Shown one piece after another: positions 12,400-23,005 of a DNA stretch of 64,000 nt. Under the pieces are notes generated by a model. The model saw only the letters and a list, made by a program, of their open reading frames with translations. It was not told the DNA's origin and did not search any database. Every line of letters begins with the position of its first letter. The stretch's first letter is position 1. The stretch comes from Lineus longissimus (taxonomy: Eukaryota > Nemertea > Pilidiophora > Heteronemertea > Lineidae): NCBI RefSeq assembly GCF_910592395.1, contig NC_088321.1:5580001-5644000 (forward strand). The letters are read 5' to 3'. A program made the position numbers and the translations under genes.

Positions 12400-13462
12400 T
12401 CAAGTACGGTAGGAGATACAGCTTGGAACCAGTGAAACCTTGAAACCAGTGATAAACCTTGGAATCAGTCCTAAAAATGCATAAAAACATGAAATAATGC
12501 CATTTGAACCTAAGGTGGTTACGAATCAATATTTGGAGCTTATTTTTACATGATCAGATCGGAATTTGACGTAGTTTAGAAATCAGTCGCATATCCGATT
12601 CAATAATCTATATTTTAGAACAACCCAGTCATACCTCGCCTCCAGTGTACATTACTGATCTCCCAAATATAGGCATGCACGTCACGACACGCCCACCACA
12701 CACCCATAATATGGACCAATCAGCGCTCCGCTTACTACGCCACCACACGGGGCCTTTTTGAACTACGGAGCGGTGTGATCATACAGGGTGATACAGAGAA
12801 GATTGACTACATCATGCAGTACCGGCTGGCACTTATCCGCAGAAACGTAGATGAAGGTTTATTACCGAAGGTTTTAGTAGGGTTTGGAGATGAAAAATGT
12901 GAATAAATTCCTTCGCTGTGAGCGATTTCGTACATATTCATGTACACATCGAGGGATGTAGAGATATTTTCGTGATGTAACCAGTTCTAAGCGGACACAT
13001 TTTTTAGTGATTCCCGTGTGCATGTTTGTCATATCTACTGAGCTTTATCAGAGCATTATATATACAAATGATTCTTCTAATAAAAACCTTTTATTTTAGT
13101 ATATGGAATACAAAACAATCACAAAAGCTTACTTTTGCTTTCATCGAAGAGCAATAATTATATATTTGCAAATGGCAGCCCGTCATGAATATAAGATTAT
13201 TTTTTAACGACAACAACACATTTCCAATGCATTCAATGATGACGTCATCCTCCACAAAAAGGTTGATTCTGGAACTACTGGCAAATTGCTATCAATAAAG
13301 TCAGCTGGGACGAGATTGGCAGTTGGGAGGGTATAAATCGTGGAAGGAACGCGCCCGATTTCACGCGGTACTTGCACAGTGATTCCACGGTTTAGTACTG
13401 ACTATTCCAAGGTTTATCACTGGTTACATGGTTTCACTGATTCCAAGCTTTATCAACTACCA
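12400..13462. mobile_element. Non-coding element bounded by ~65-75-bp inverted repeats
   Basis: About 12400-12474 and 13398-13462 are inverted copies. They share the block GCTTGGAA.CAGTGAAACC followed by AACCAGTGATAAACCTTGG. Each arm is itself made of an ~18-bp motif repeated with variation (TTGGAAYCAGTG...AAACC). The ~1-kb length, inverted ends and lack of an open frame fit a non-autonomous DNA transposon. No transposase remnant or clear target duplication allows a family assignment. Confidence 0.55.
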
Positions 13463-13549
13463 AGTACATATTTGGACTTGGAGAGGTATTGAAAAAATAT
13501 TTGCTGTGGCAAGTCTACATACAGATAATATGTAAAGTCAATGACTTAG

Positions 13550-13771
13550 TGAGCCCCCCTTTAGGTCGGGGGAGCTCCCCCGAACCCCCCTACGAGCATA
13601 TGTTAAGTGCAAGCTCTAACAACTACAGCTGTTACAATGGGGGGACACCCCCCAAACCCCCCTCCGTCGACATAGGTTTTTATCAGTGCGTTGGGGGAAG
13701 CTCCCCCCAAACCCCCCCGGTGGACAGTCAACTAGCCCTTCTGTGTCATACTGCTGGAGGGGGGGGGGGGG
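13550..13771. repeat. G/C-rich hairpin minisatellite
   Basis: Three units repeat the pattern of G-run, a few bases, C-run, AAACCCCCC (for example GGGGGAAGCTCCCCCCAAAC), and the segment ends in a G13 run at 13759-13771. The pattern recurs at 22670-22700 and 22978-23005. Downstream text near 13785-13810 (ATAGTTCCTTCC...TTTTTGTTTTG) matches the text after the 22.67 kb copy, so the repeat is dispersed. The 112-codon frame that reads through it is low-complexity. Confidence 0.75.
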
Positions 13772-15030
13772 TGCGATGGGACCATCCATATAGTTCCTTC
13801 CGACACATTTTTGTTTTGGTAATGTAATACATTGTGATTGTCCTTATTGACGGGAATCGGGCGTTTCCAGTGATATACGACACTTAAATGGATTGTCCTC
13901 ATGCATTCACTTTGGAAACGCATTTTAAAATAGATGTTACGTCCTGTTAATGGGGCACGTCATCATCGCGTACATTTGGGAAAAACTCCCTAACGAGACC
14001 GGAGCAGACGGCTGAAAGTAGTTTATTTATTGGTCGCTAGGGTACAGAATGTACGTCGCTCACCCGAATTTTTCACGCAACTATAGCTAAATAGAGCTAG
14101 TTCTAGTTTGTGATTCATTTTGATACTTCAGATTTGGGCAGTAGACCAATATAACTTAGTCGTCAGTGTGGTTTTAAGCTGGAAAAACGTATTTATTTTT
14201 CTTAAAGTGCCTTTTTTGGACGGGTGTGTGCGATTGTTTTGTTTTTATGTCACGTGACCTCGACCATGTCGACACAAAATTGAAATAAACCACCCTTTTC
14301 TGTCATTATTTAGGACGGATATTTCTCTAATAAAAATATTAATATAATTGGCCAATTTCTTAGGCATATGATGTAGCGAATTCCCATGAAGATTTAAATT
14401 TAATTTAACTTAATTTCAACCAATGGGATAGCAACCACCACCGGAAGATCGCGGAGTAATCGGTAAACTCAACGGAGTTAATTCAGAAATTTACCAAAAA
14501 AAATTGTTTGTAGGATATACAATAGTTACTCTCTTTATTTCTAATCATTTACATTATCTACTCCCGCACACACGTGTATCTTAAGAGCCCCTCCTAAAGG
14601 GGGGCTTATAAAGAAATTATTCGATGAAAAGATTAATTTTAAATTCTGCTAATTCGGCAATAGGGGGCGTGTTTTGAGATTGTTCTGCCAGTTGGCTGAA
14701 AAGAGTGGAAATATCAATGTCTGTCCAATTTGTCGATTATCAAAAAATTTCCGTTGTCAACTACCAGTTTACATTTCACCATTTACTTGCCCGACTGTCT
14801 GGAATATCATATCAAAATTTCAGATTCACAACCCCACGCAGTATTTGATGCGTCGCGGTCAAACATTGACAATTGAACTGCTAAAAGGCTTAAAAAATCA
14901 ATGGTGGTCTTGTCTCATACCAGACACGACAATCCAAACATACCGTCTTTGGTCAAATATTTTTTCACCAGGTAAAAAAGTACATGTGTCACTAATCCAC
15001 GAAGCTTTCATCCATAATCAATCCCGGTGA
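13772..15030. other. No gene recognised
   Basis: A 118-codon plus-strand frame at 14674-15030 ends next to the tRNA-like repeat. It has several Cys and Trp residues but no domain that I recognise, and it may belong to an unidentified repeat. A small hairpin around a G6/C run lies at about 14587-14605. Confidence 0.35.
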
Positions 15031-15370
15031 ATCTTTCCTAGCTCAGCCGGAAGAGTGAATTAATACCTTCTAAGCCAGAGGTCCTGGGTTCAATCTCTGG
15101 AATGACCTGTTACATTTGGCGCCAATCGTGGTTAAATGGTAATAATAATCTATTTCCTCGATGCTGGGCATGAATTTGCTGATAAATTAACTCTTTGAAT
15201 CTCGGAAGAAGAACACGATTATGAAGACACAACTTTCCCGAACGGGGGAGTATTTAGTGGTGGCATAGTATATAGCCCTTGCTAGTGGGAATTTCCCTAT
15301 GGCCAAGTCGGTAGATAGAGTGATAACTTGTTAACCAGAGATCACGGGTCCAATCCCCGGCATGACCCAG
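15031..15370 (+). repeat. Pair of tRNA-like SINE heads
   Basis: Two tRNA-like modules lie about 257 bp apart. The first has an A-box-like TAGCTCAGCCGG at 15039-15050 and a B-box-like GGTTCAATC at 15087-15095. The second has TATGGCCAAGTCGGTAG near 15299 and GGGTCCAATCC at 15346-15356. The modules are similar to each other throughout (..CCAGAGgTC..GGGTtCAATC..cTGGaATGACC). This fits a dimeric or re-inserted tRNA-derived SINE rather than functional tRNAs, because acceptor stems do not pair convincingly. Confidence 0.55.
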
Positions 15371-17338
15371 GTGCTTTTCGTCTGTTACAATAATCACGCA
15401 AAAAATAGTGAGTATTTATCATTGTTATGAGAGTAAGTGCTGTGAGAACATTACGATGTAGTTTATAGTATATTTACCGCATTATCGGATTTCTTCTTCT
15501 TTTATCTCATTGACATTATTCGGACATCTTCAACGGCAAGAATATTCATTGATGCTATTATCAACTAAGCAGACAACCATTTTTAGGTGGCAACATGGGG
15601 TTGATAAGTGTGTACTCTCCAAGAAAATAAGACTAGAATGTGCTATTTAATAAGATCTAATTTAGTGATCACTCTTTGAGACAACAAGAAGAGCGAAACG
15701 TGGATTTATAGATGATCCCGGTGATAATGAAATAATTGCGAACTTACACCTGCAGGCGTGCTGAAACTAATAAACGCACCGAAGAACATTATAGCTCAAT
15801 GTAAAAAATATTTCAGACGCAAACAAGTTGCTTTTCCATGCCCGTGCTTTCTGCTCATTTAGAAAGAGGGATCACTAAATTAGCTCTCAATATAAAGAGC
15901 CTGTTAGTTTCTCACTTACTTCTTTAGATAGTGCTGTATTAAGTATAAGAGCAGTGCAATAATGACCCTGAAAATGGATCGGAGGCATGTGCCAGTCGAA
16001 GATGACGTTTTATGATCAATCAGGGGTCAGCACTGTGTATGGCCTCGATTTAAACATTCGTTCTGGGCATGGGGTGTGGTTTTTAAAATGTAGTGAATCT
16101 AAAATCGTCCATTTTACCTAATTGTGAACAAAAGAGCATCTTGGCCTACAGATTTTCTTTCTAAGATATAGCAAGACGTGTTCACCCGGTTTACGAAACT
16201 GTTATCATATGCGTCAAATTCTTTTCGGCTGATTTATGCCTGTGAAGTTGGCAAGCTGTGAAACAATTAGGCGTGATGAATGGCGATCACAAAAGGGCAT
16301 CCGAAATTTGGGTAGTAAGCGGTAGTGCCCCCTATCATCACCTAGGTCATTCAAATGCCGCCACCACTGTATTGTTTGTCAGCATCACTCCGAAAACACG
16401 AAACACGAAAATGTTTGGCCTTGTGAATCATATTAGCCTCGGAGACCAAAACGAGAGCGTACACGCACATTAACTACACTCCGTCATGCCACATGATACA
16501 GAAAAGTCAATCAGCGTCGTGTTGTGAATCATCGGGATCCGCTTAAAAAAATCCAGAAAATATCAGGCTTCGCTTCCCCCTGCGAGACACACCGATGAAC
16601 TCAGAATGATATAAATGCATCTTCAAGTGATTTCTCGCCAAAACATCGATAAAGTTAGCGGACTGTCCCGAAGGTTTCCGAATGAGCACATGGAATATCT
16701 GACAAACATAAACAAAGATGGTGATTGGTTGAAGCCAAAAGCACGTGTGGAAAATCTCGTGCAAATAAAAATGTCGCGTCCGGGATGGGCAATGTCATTC
16801 TTGTAACACTTCAAAATACATGAACTGCATGAATTGTTTACTACTTGTTCATGGTCGGGTCGTCCCTATATGTCCAGGGTTCTATGTGTTCAGCATGATG
16901 AGGTTCTATGCAACTTGACTAACTTTATTTTTTCACGATAAACGTAATGGTGTCATTGTTGTTACCGTTGTCGACAAAGATGCAATCTACAGGCTTAGAG
17001 ATGCGCTGCACTTTCCTATCTTGAAGTGCAAAAATGGGACATTAGTTGAAAGCCAGGAAGCATTGTGCAATTTATTAGTGTATACACACAGAAGGTGCAT
17101 AATCATTGGCCTGTAATGATCTTCTGAACCGATCATTGAAACGGCAGGCGATGTGTGGAGGATGACGTCATTGTCTTTACCGTTGTCGTTTATCGTTCGA
17201 GTTCTTAACCTCCCTGCTATCCCCCGAAAAAAAAAATTATCGAATTTTAAAGAGATAAGAGTTTTAGATAGATATCTGTATCAGTATTAAAAACGACAGG
17301 GTCATGTTACGGCTTTTTGCTACATACAGAATCCATAT
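15371..17338. other. No gene recognised
   Basis: Short frames only, on both strands (for example around 16543-16814). None has recognisable domains or splice-site support. Confidence 0.35.
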
Positions 17339-17399
17339 CGGATCTCGGATCTCGGATTTCGCATTTCAGATTTCGGATTTCGGATTTCGGATCTCGGAT
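17339..17399 (+). repeat. 7-bp tandem repeat (ATYTCGG)n
   Basis: About eight head-to-tail copies of ATCTCGG/ATTTCGG with two variant units (ATTTCGC, ATTTCAG). Confidence 0.9.
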
Positions 17400-17561
17400 G
17401 ATCCTTCCCGTCTTTCGTAGAACACAGCTCTGGAGCGCATTCCAACCACCTTCGATCAGGAGATCATGAAGGAAACCTTATTTGGTAACCAAGCCATTCC
17501 GAGCAGCTGGCGGGTATATAATTTTGCACGGTGGGGCAAGGTTAGCGGTGAGCGTTATTGA

Positions 17562-17816
17562 CTTAGCGTTAGTGTTTATCGTATGACTTCTTAACCTCTC
17601 TAAAGTTAGCGTTAGTGTTTATCGTAGGACTTCTTAACCTCTCTAAAGTTAGCGTTAGTGTTTATCGTAGGACTTCTTAACCTCTCTAAAGTTAGCGTTA
17701 GTGTTTATCGTAGGACTTCTTAACCTCTCTAAAGTTAGCGTTAGTGTTTATCGTAGGACTTCTTAACCTCTCTAAAGTTAGCGTTAGCGTTTATCGTATG
17801 ACTTCTTAACCTCTCT
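17562..17816 (+). repeat. 43-bp minisatellite, six copies
   Basis: Units begin GTTAGCGTTAGTGTTTATCG and end CTCTCTAAA, starting at 17605, 17648, 17691, 17734 and 17777, with a partial first unit from 17562. Four central units are identical in sequence, while the outer ones differ by single bases such as GTATGAC for GTAGGAC. Homogenised centre and diverged edges indicate recent expansion. Confidence 0.95.
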
Positions 17817-18389
17817 TATGTCCAACTATGATAAGACTTTATTTCTTTGTTGATTTCGAATTTGGTGCAAATAAACACTGAACAGCTACATAAAGAATAC
17901 ATTAATTTGATAGATTCTGTAGAAATAGGTTCGCTTTTTATAAAATTGGCACATAGTAGAAGCGTTTTTCTGGGTTCTTTCATATCGAAAGGTACATTTC
18001 CATGTGGTTTTATCTACGTGGTGTTGCTGATATCTGTTCATCGACGTATATATGGCGTAAATCCGATTGTCTCAGCCAGTATACGTCGATGGTGCATTCG
18101 ACTATAGATCAAAACCAGTTTACAAGCGTTAAAAGTTCAAGAAATGCCTCTCTCTCAGAAAGCAGGCAAGTGACTGGTTTGCTGAGGCGAAGAGTCCTGT
18201 GTTGGTGAACAACCAGGATGGCGGGGAAGAAGAGAAGGAGTTAGGTGATGAGGGACTCAGTGCCGAGGAATATGAGCAAATTGTTGCGAATTCAGATTTT
18301 AAACTTCGAAGCCGAGGCCGAGCAAGAAAAATAAGCAGTCGCCACAGAAGAATTTAGACTTGCTCAATTGGCGGAGGAGAAAGCGTTTA

Positions 18390-19510
18390 TGAGCTTTAAC
18401 GGCAAAGGCGAAACGATGATTTGGAGGCTAAAAGTGAAAATCTCCACTGGCAAAGCAGAACTGTTGGCTAGATTTGTGGTCCCTGTTGGAAAACATATAG
18501 GTCAAAATCAAGTTGTGCGTTTCTGAATCCGAGGGCAGTGTCAGTAGGATCCTACTAGAATTGTCCTCCGAAGATTTCAAAATCCCAGGTCAAGGTATGA
18601 CATAATCATAACGTAAGTCATGTAATAGGTCTTGTCAACATGATATAAGAAATTTTCTGATTACAAGGGGTAAAAGTTATAGGTGATGTCATTTTCACTG
18701 CTGTTTTAGATTTTACCAGAGAGAGGCCTACAAAGTATTAAATCCTAAATTCAGTTGAAAACAATTCATTTAGGAAACATTTAAGTAATAATTTCAAAAA
18801 AATTGCAAAGGGGCTCTCCCTTAGCAGTAGAGGCTCTATGATGTATAAACGAGGCAAATTATTAAACGGATGGAAGATTTCCCCAGTTAGATGACAGACG
18901 AGTCGGATGATGGTGAAGCGAGAGAGCGTGTCAACGAGGTCAGGACACTTAGCACTTTCGCCAACATCTTTTCATCAGGAGACCTCTTGACCCCCTATCC
19001 TCGAATATCAGGGTCTGTCGTGTGCTCTTCTCCCACACACATAAATCAAAAACTTGGTAATTTATAGGTGCCAAGTGAAAAGCCCTGAAGTTCAGGATGC
19101 TTTTGAGTTTTAACTGCAAAAGCAAAAAAAAATGATTAAATTGAAAATCTCCACCGCCAAAGCAGAACTGATGGCTAGATTTGAGATCTCTGTTGGAAAA
19201 CCCGTTAGTAATACGTCAAAATCAAGTAGCGCGTTTCTGAATCCGAGAGCAGTGTCAGTGGGATCCTACTAGAATTGTCCTCCGAAGAGAACAGTTCTAA
19301 AATGTCAAAATCCCAGGTCAATGTATGACATAATCATAAAGTAAGTCATGTAATAGGTCTTGTCAACATGATAGAAGCAATTGCCTCATTACAAGGGGCA
19401 AAAGTGATTGATGATGTTATTTTCACTGCGGTTTTAAATTTTACCAGAGATAGAAACACAAATTCGAAGTATTAAATCCAAAATTCAGAGGAAAACAACT
19501 AATTTAGGAA
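18390..19510 (+). repeat. Diverged ~400-bp direct duplication at the left of the BEL/Pao remnant
   Basis: About 18390-18780 and 19105-19510 are direct copies. They share AAAATCTCCAC, CAAAGCAGAACT, GGATCCTACTAGAATTGTCC, GTCATGTAATAGGTCTTGTC and TTTTACCAGAGA. The offset is about 710 bp. Numerous substitutions and indels separate them. They may be two decayed copies of the 5' part of the retroelement, or remnants of a duplicated non-coding region. Confidence 0.8.
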
Positions 19511-20257
19511 AAAAATATAAATTTTGGTTGAGTCTGTCTGCAGTTTGGCAAAATGAATATCCCAGTCACGTTGGCCATGGGCTGTGCAGTCGAGATCATC
19601 CGACGTGACAATTTTGATTGCTGCTCTGGTTGTTGGAGATGATTCAGTTTGGGCCATTTAGAGTTGAATAATCAGATGCCCATCAACCATCTTCCATCCG
19701 ACGTTTGCGTGAGGGGTGAGGGCAGCAATCCCTCAACGAAGGACTCCAAACCTGGTAGGATCGTGCCGAAGTCGACAAAGGCTGCTTCATGAGCCCAAGT
19801 CCCTTCGAACGTCATTTGATCATTCCTCCAATCCATTTGGTTGGATGTGGACTGGAATAGTTCCAGAACTGTTCAGACCTAGAACTGTTCAACTGTACCG
19901 ATAGATCTGAACAGTTCCAACAATACAATAGAAGGGAATGTTCTGTCACTGTTCCAACCAACACCACATTTCAATGGTTAGCGATGTCTAACCTAAATGA
20001 TTACATAACAGATAGATCACTGTCGTGGTCATTATAAAATGACACACCTTTATCAATAGGATTATCCACCGAAAACAAAATGAAATCGTGCCCATATCAC
20101 TGATTACCTCACCTGCCTATTCCAATCATGCAACCTGGCCCGGCACTCAGGATTTTAGAACTGTTCTCTTCAGAGGACAACTCTACTTTGAGTATTTAGA
20201 TAGAGATGCGCATAAACCTAGGGTGCAAATTTCTGACATGAGTGCCTTGGTTCGCGG

Positions 20258-20870
20258 ATGTCAACGGCAATGGAAGCCTTCCAGGACATAATCAGAAAAG
20301 AGAATGAAATAACCGAGTCGCTCGCTGGTGAAAGAAAATTTGAAAACGTCGTTGCCAGCACCAACCATTCTGTACAGTCTTTTCAGGCGACCCAATGCAG
20401 TTTAGGTTCCTTGTGCGAGCATTTGAGCATGGCGTTATCGACAGGACTGATAGCCCCAAGGATCGCATTTACTACCTCAAGCAATACACTTCTGAGGAGC
20501 CTCAAGAGTTGGTGAGAAGTTGCATCCACATTGATCCGGCAAAGGGCTACAAAAGGGCTATGGCGCTCTTGAAGTCAAACTTTGATGATGAGTACTGCAT
20601 TTCTACCTCCTTCGTTGAGAGATCAGAGCAATGAAATGGCCAAATATCAAAGCAGATGATGCTTTGTTTTTGCTTGGTTGCTTTATAAGATAAAATACAT
20701 AGAATACATGAGGGAACTCGATCGACCACCCCAAAACATGAAGGAACTAAATTCTCTAAACTTCCGTTCAAAATGAGACCTCAATGGCAGAGCCATGCTC
20801 TATTAGACATTTCCGATGACAACAAAAGGACAAAATTCTAAGACTTGGTCAGGTTCGTTGACAGATAGTA
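20258..20870 (+). pseudogene. BEL/Pao gag remnant
   Basis: The clearest piece is at 20395-20634, with FRFLVRAFEHGV, DRIYYLKQYT and a KGYKRAMALLKSNF block typical of BEL gag (DUF1759-like) proteins. The preceding 20258-20390 piece is in another frame, which indicates a frameshift near 20390. After 20634 the gag-like text continues only in fragments to about 20870 (for example WPNIKADD, LVRFVDR). The protein would have packaged element RNA; this copy cannot encode it. Confidence 0.75.
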
Positions 20871-21057
20871 AATAAACCCGTGTTTGGGTCAATCGTTGAC
20901 AGTAAAGACGTCTCCCAGGAGAAAACCAAGCTGAAGTATAGGAATAATTATCCGGCAAAGAGTAGCTTTGCAACTTCGTATAAGTGTAGTTAGGCCAAGT
21001 TCTGATTCGAATAGTGACAGAAGTGATGTTTGAAAAGCAGATAGTGAATCAACTACC

Positions 21058-21895
21058 GTGTCTGTACTACAAACATGGCAAAGGTGTTCATGGCTTGGAT
21101 GCAAACGCTTACAAAGCAAGTCAAACGATGACAAGATCAACTTTCTTAGATCGCACAGACTGTGTTTCGGCTGCTTGACAATGGTCATGTGCACAAAAAC
21201 TGTACTTACATGTGAGGTAGATCAACGAAGTGGACACTACTGTATCGGAGGTGAGAGACTGTTGCACGTCTAGGCTCGTTTTGGAATAATATGCAATGCC
21301 AATCGTGACAGTCGCAGTCAGGGTTGAGAACAGTAACAAGAAGGTTGTCACGTACACCTTTCTCGATTCAGGGAGTTCGGCTTCCTTTTATACCAAAAAG
21401 ATTAATGCGAAATCTTAAACTTCGATGACCTAAGGTCAGAGTAAATCTATCAACATTGTCTATAAGTGTAAGTCCACTATGAGTTACTTGATGAGAGGCG
21501 TAGAAGTTAGTCGGCTAGGATCTGGAGTCTTCGCTAATTTAACTCCCCGCGTTGTTTACTCAGTCTGAGTTACCCACCAGTAAGGACGACATACCTAATA
21601 TAAGCAAGAGGGCATTGACAAATGGCCCTACTTGAGAGAAGTGATCATCCCAGAAATTGATGCAGACGTTGACTTGCTGCTTGGTTATAACGTACCAATG
21701 GCCATGGAACCTTGTGAGAGTATTAAAAGTCGAGACAATGGTATGCATGCAGTTAGAACTGTCTTATGTTAAACCAGGCAATGAGGCAGGAAACATCAAT
21801 AGTTTTCGCGTCTCTGTGAATAAGTTGTGCTTTCAAGATGAGCAGTTAGATCAGAAAGTTAATCGTCGAACATTTGGCCACTGGTATATATGAAT
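21058..21895 (+). pseudogene. BEL/Pao zinc-knuckle, protease and early pol remnant
   Basis: The segment INFLRSHRLCFGCL near 21140 resembles the Cys-rich gag tail. Around 21300-21420 a protease-like stretch contains FLDSGSSASF with the DSG catalytic motif. Around 21620-21760 a piece with YLREVIIPEIDADVDLLLGY matches the conserved pol segment downstream of the BEL protease. The pieces lie in different frames and are separated by stops. Confidence 0.7.
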
Positions 21896-22620
21896 TGTCA
21901 CAAGGTGATAACCAAGTTTTGGAATCAGCTTGAATTGGCAGGTCCGATTGCACTATGAGTGATCGCTGTGCTCTCAGTCGGCGTCAACACGAAAATACAT
22001 GATTGTTTGGGTCACGTTTTTCCGTGATTCACGAACACCCATCATACCAGCAACATTTTCGTTTCATCCTTCGGTTCTATTTGTGTCCGATCAAAAGTCG
22101 AGGTTCCTTAATGAGCAATGACGTCGGCGGAATCCCCAGACACAACAATAACCAATAGTGGCCACGTGAGATGTGTGAATTTGCCCACGAAAGTGACTAA
22201 AATCCCACCGTTATGCCGATTGCGACCCTCATGAAAAGTGAATTCAAGTATTTTTCAACCCCCAACAACAACGGCGGGAAGGGGCTAAACCAAATGTTTG
22301 TAGCTGGGTAAATGTCAGTTGTGCGGATATTTTTGTTTTCATGCGGAAGTTTTCTGAAACCATGCTTGTTTTCGAGTGGAGGGTCATCCAATCACGGTTT
22401 TCATTGATTCGGTTTACATGATTGAACATACCCGTTTTTTCTTGATTTGGCAAATACAGCTTTATCGTGATCTATATATTCTTAATGAATCACGCTTTGT
22501 GCTGATTTACTGCTATCATGATTTTTCCAGATTTTTTTATTGGGATTTGATGGGAACTCGATGCCGAAAGGCCTTAAGAGATCACCATTTGCTCTGCCTA
22601 ACCAGAATGACGCTAGCTCA
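21896..22620. other. No gene recognised
   Basis: Short overlapping frames at 22197-22627 on both strands show no domain. The expected reverse transcriptase of the BEL/Pao element is absent, so its remnant ends near 21.9 kb. Confidence 0.4.
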
Positions 22621-22623
22621 TCA

Positions 22624-23005
22624 CTAATATTATCAGTGCAGTGCCCTAGTAAGCGCGCAGCGCCTTTAGGTTGGGGGGAAACCCCCCAAACCCCCTGGTT
22701 GGGACCCTGCTATAGTTCCTTCCACCAATTTTTTGTTTTGATAGACAGTTTTCTCCGTGTATCGCATTAGCAGTAACTCAACTCCATCGTCATAATAGCC
22801 GGCAAAGAAATGGAAAATGTCCCCCCCCCCCGAAAGGTGTCCAAACTATCGTAGTCTGGGACTCTGGCAGATTCTAATGTAAAGTGCAAGCTCTATTGAA
22901 CTCGCGCAACTGTCGCCATGGAGAGCCCCCCCCCCCCCCCCACCCCCGTCCTTCTGACATGTTTTAGCCAGTGCATTGGGGGGGGGGGGGGGAAGGCCCC
23001 TCAAA
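22624..23005. repeat. Second G/C-rich hairpin repeat with C11, C16 and G15 runs
   Basis: Text at 22665-22735 (GGTTGGGGGGAAACCCCCCA, then ATAGTTCCTTCC and TTTTTTGTTTTG) repeats the module seen at 13.6-13.8 kb. Runs follow at 22821-22831 (C11), 22926-22941 (C16) and 22978-22992 (G15). Confidence 0.75.

Larger units (their letters stand above)
18390..21895 (+). mobile_element. Decayed BEL/Pao-type LTR retroelement
   Basis: Plus-strand fragments appear in the order expected for BEL/Pao: gag core (20.3-20.9 kb), zinc-knuckle region (about 21.1 kb), aspartic protease (about 21.3 kb) and an early pol segment ending near 21.9 kb. All are broken by stops and frameshifts. No reverse transcriptase core, integrase or LTR pair is visible, so the 3' half is missing. 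Assignment rests on family-specific strings of the BEL gag and the protease-pol boundary. The left boundary is uncertain. Confidence 0.75.

Noticed and set aside
13489-13827. 112-codon plus-strand frame
   Set aside because: It lies across the G/C hairpin minisatellite; its Pro/Gly/Ser content follows the repeats.
17562-17816. CRISPR-like or telomeric array
   Set aside because: Units are contiguous without spacers, and the motif is not a telomere repeat. It is a minisatellite in eukaryotic DNA.
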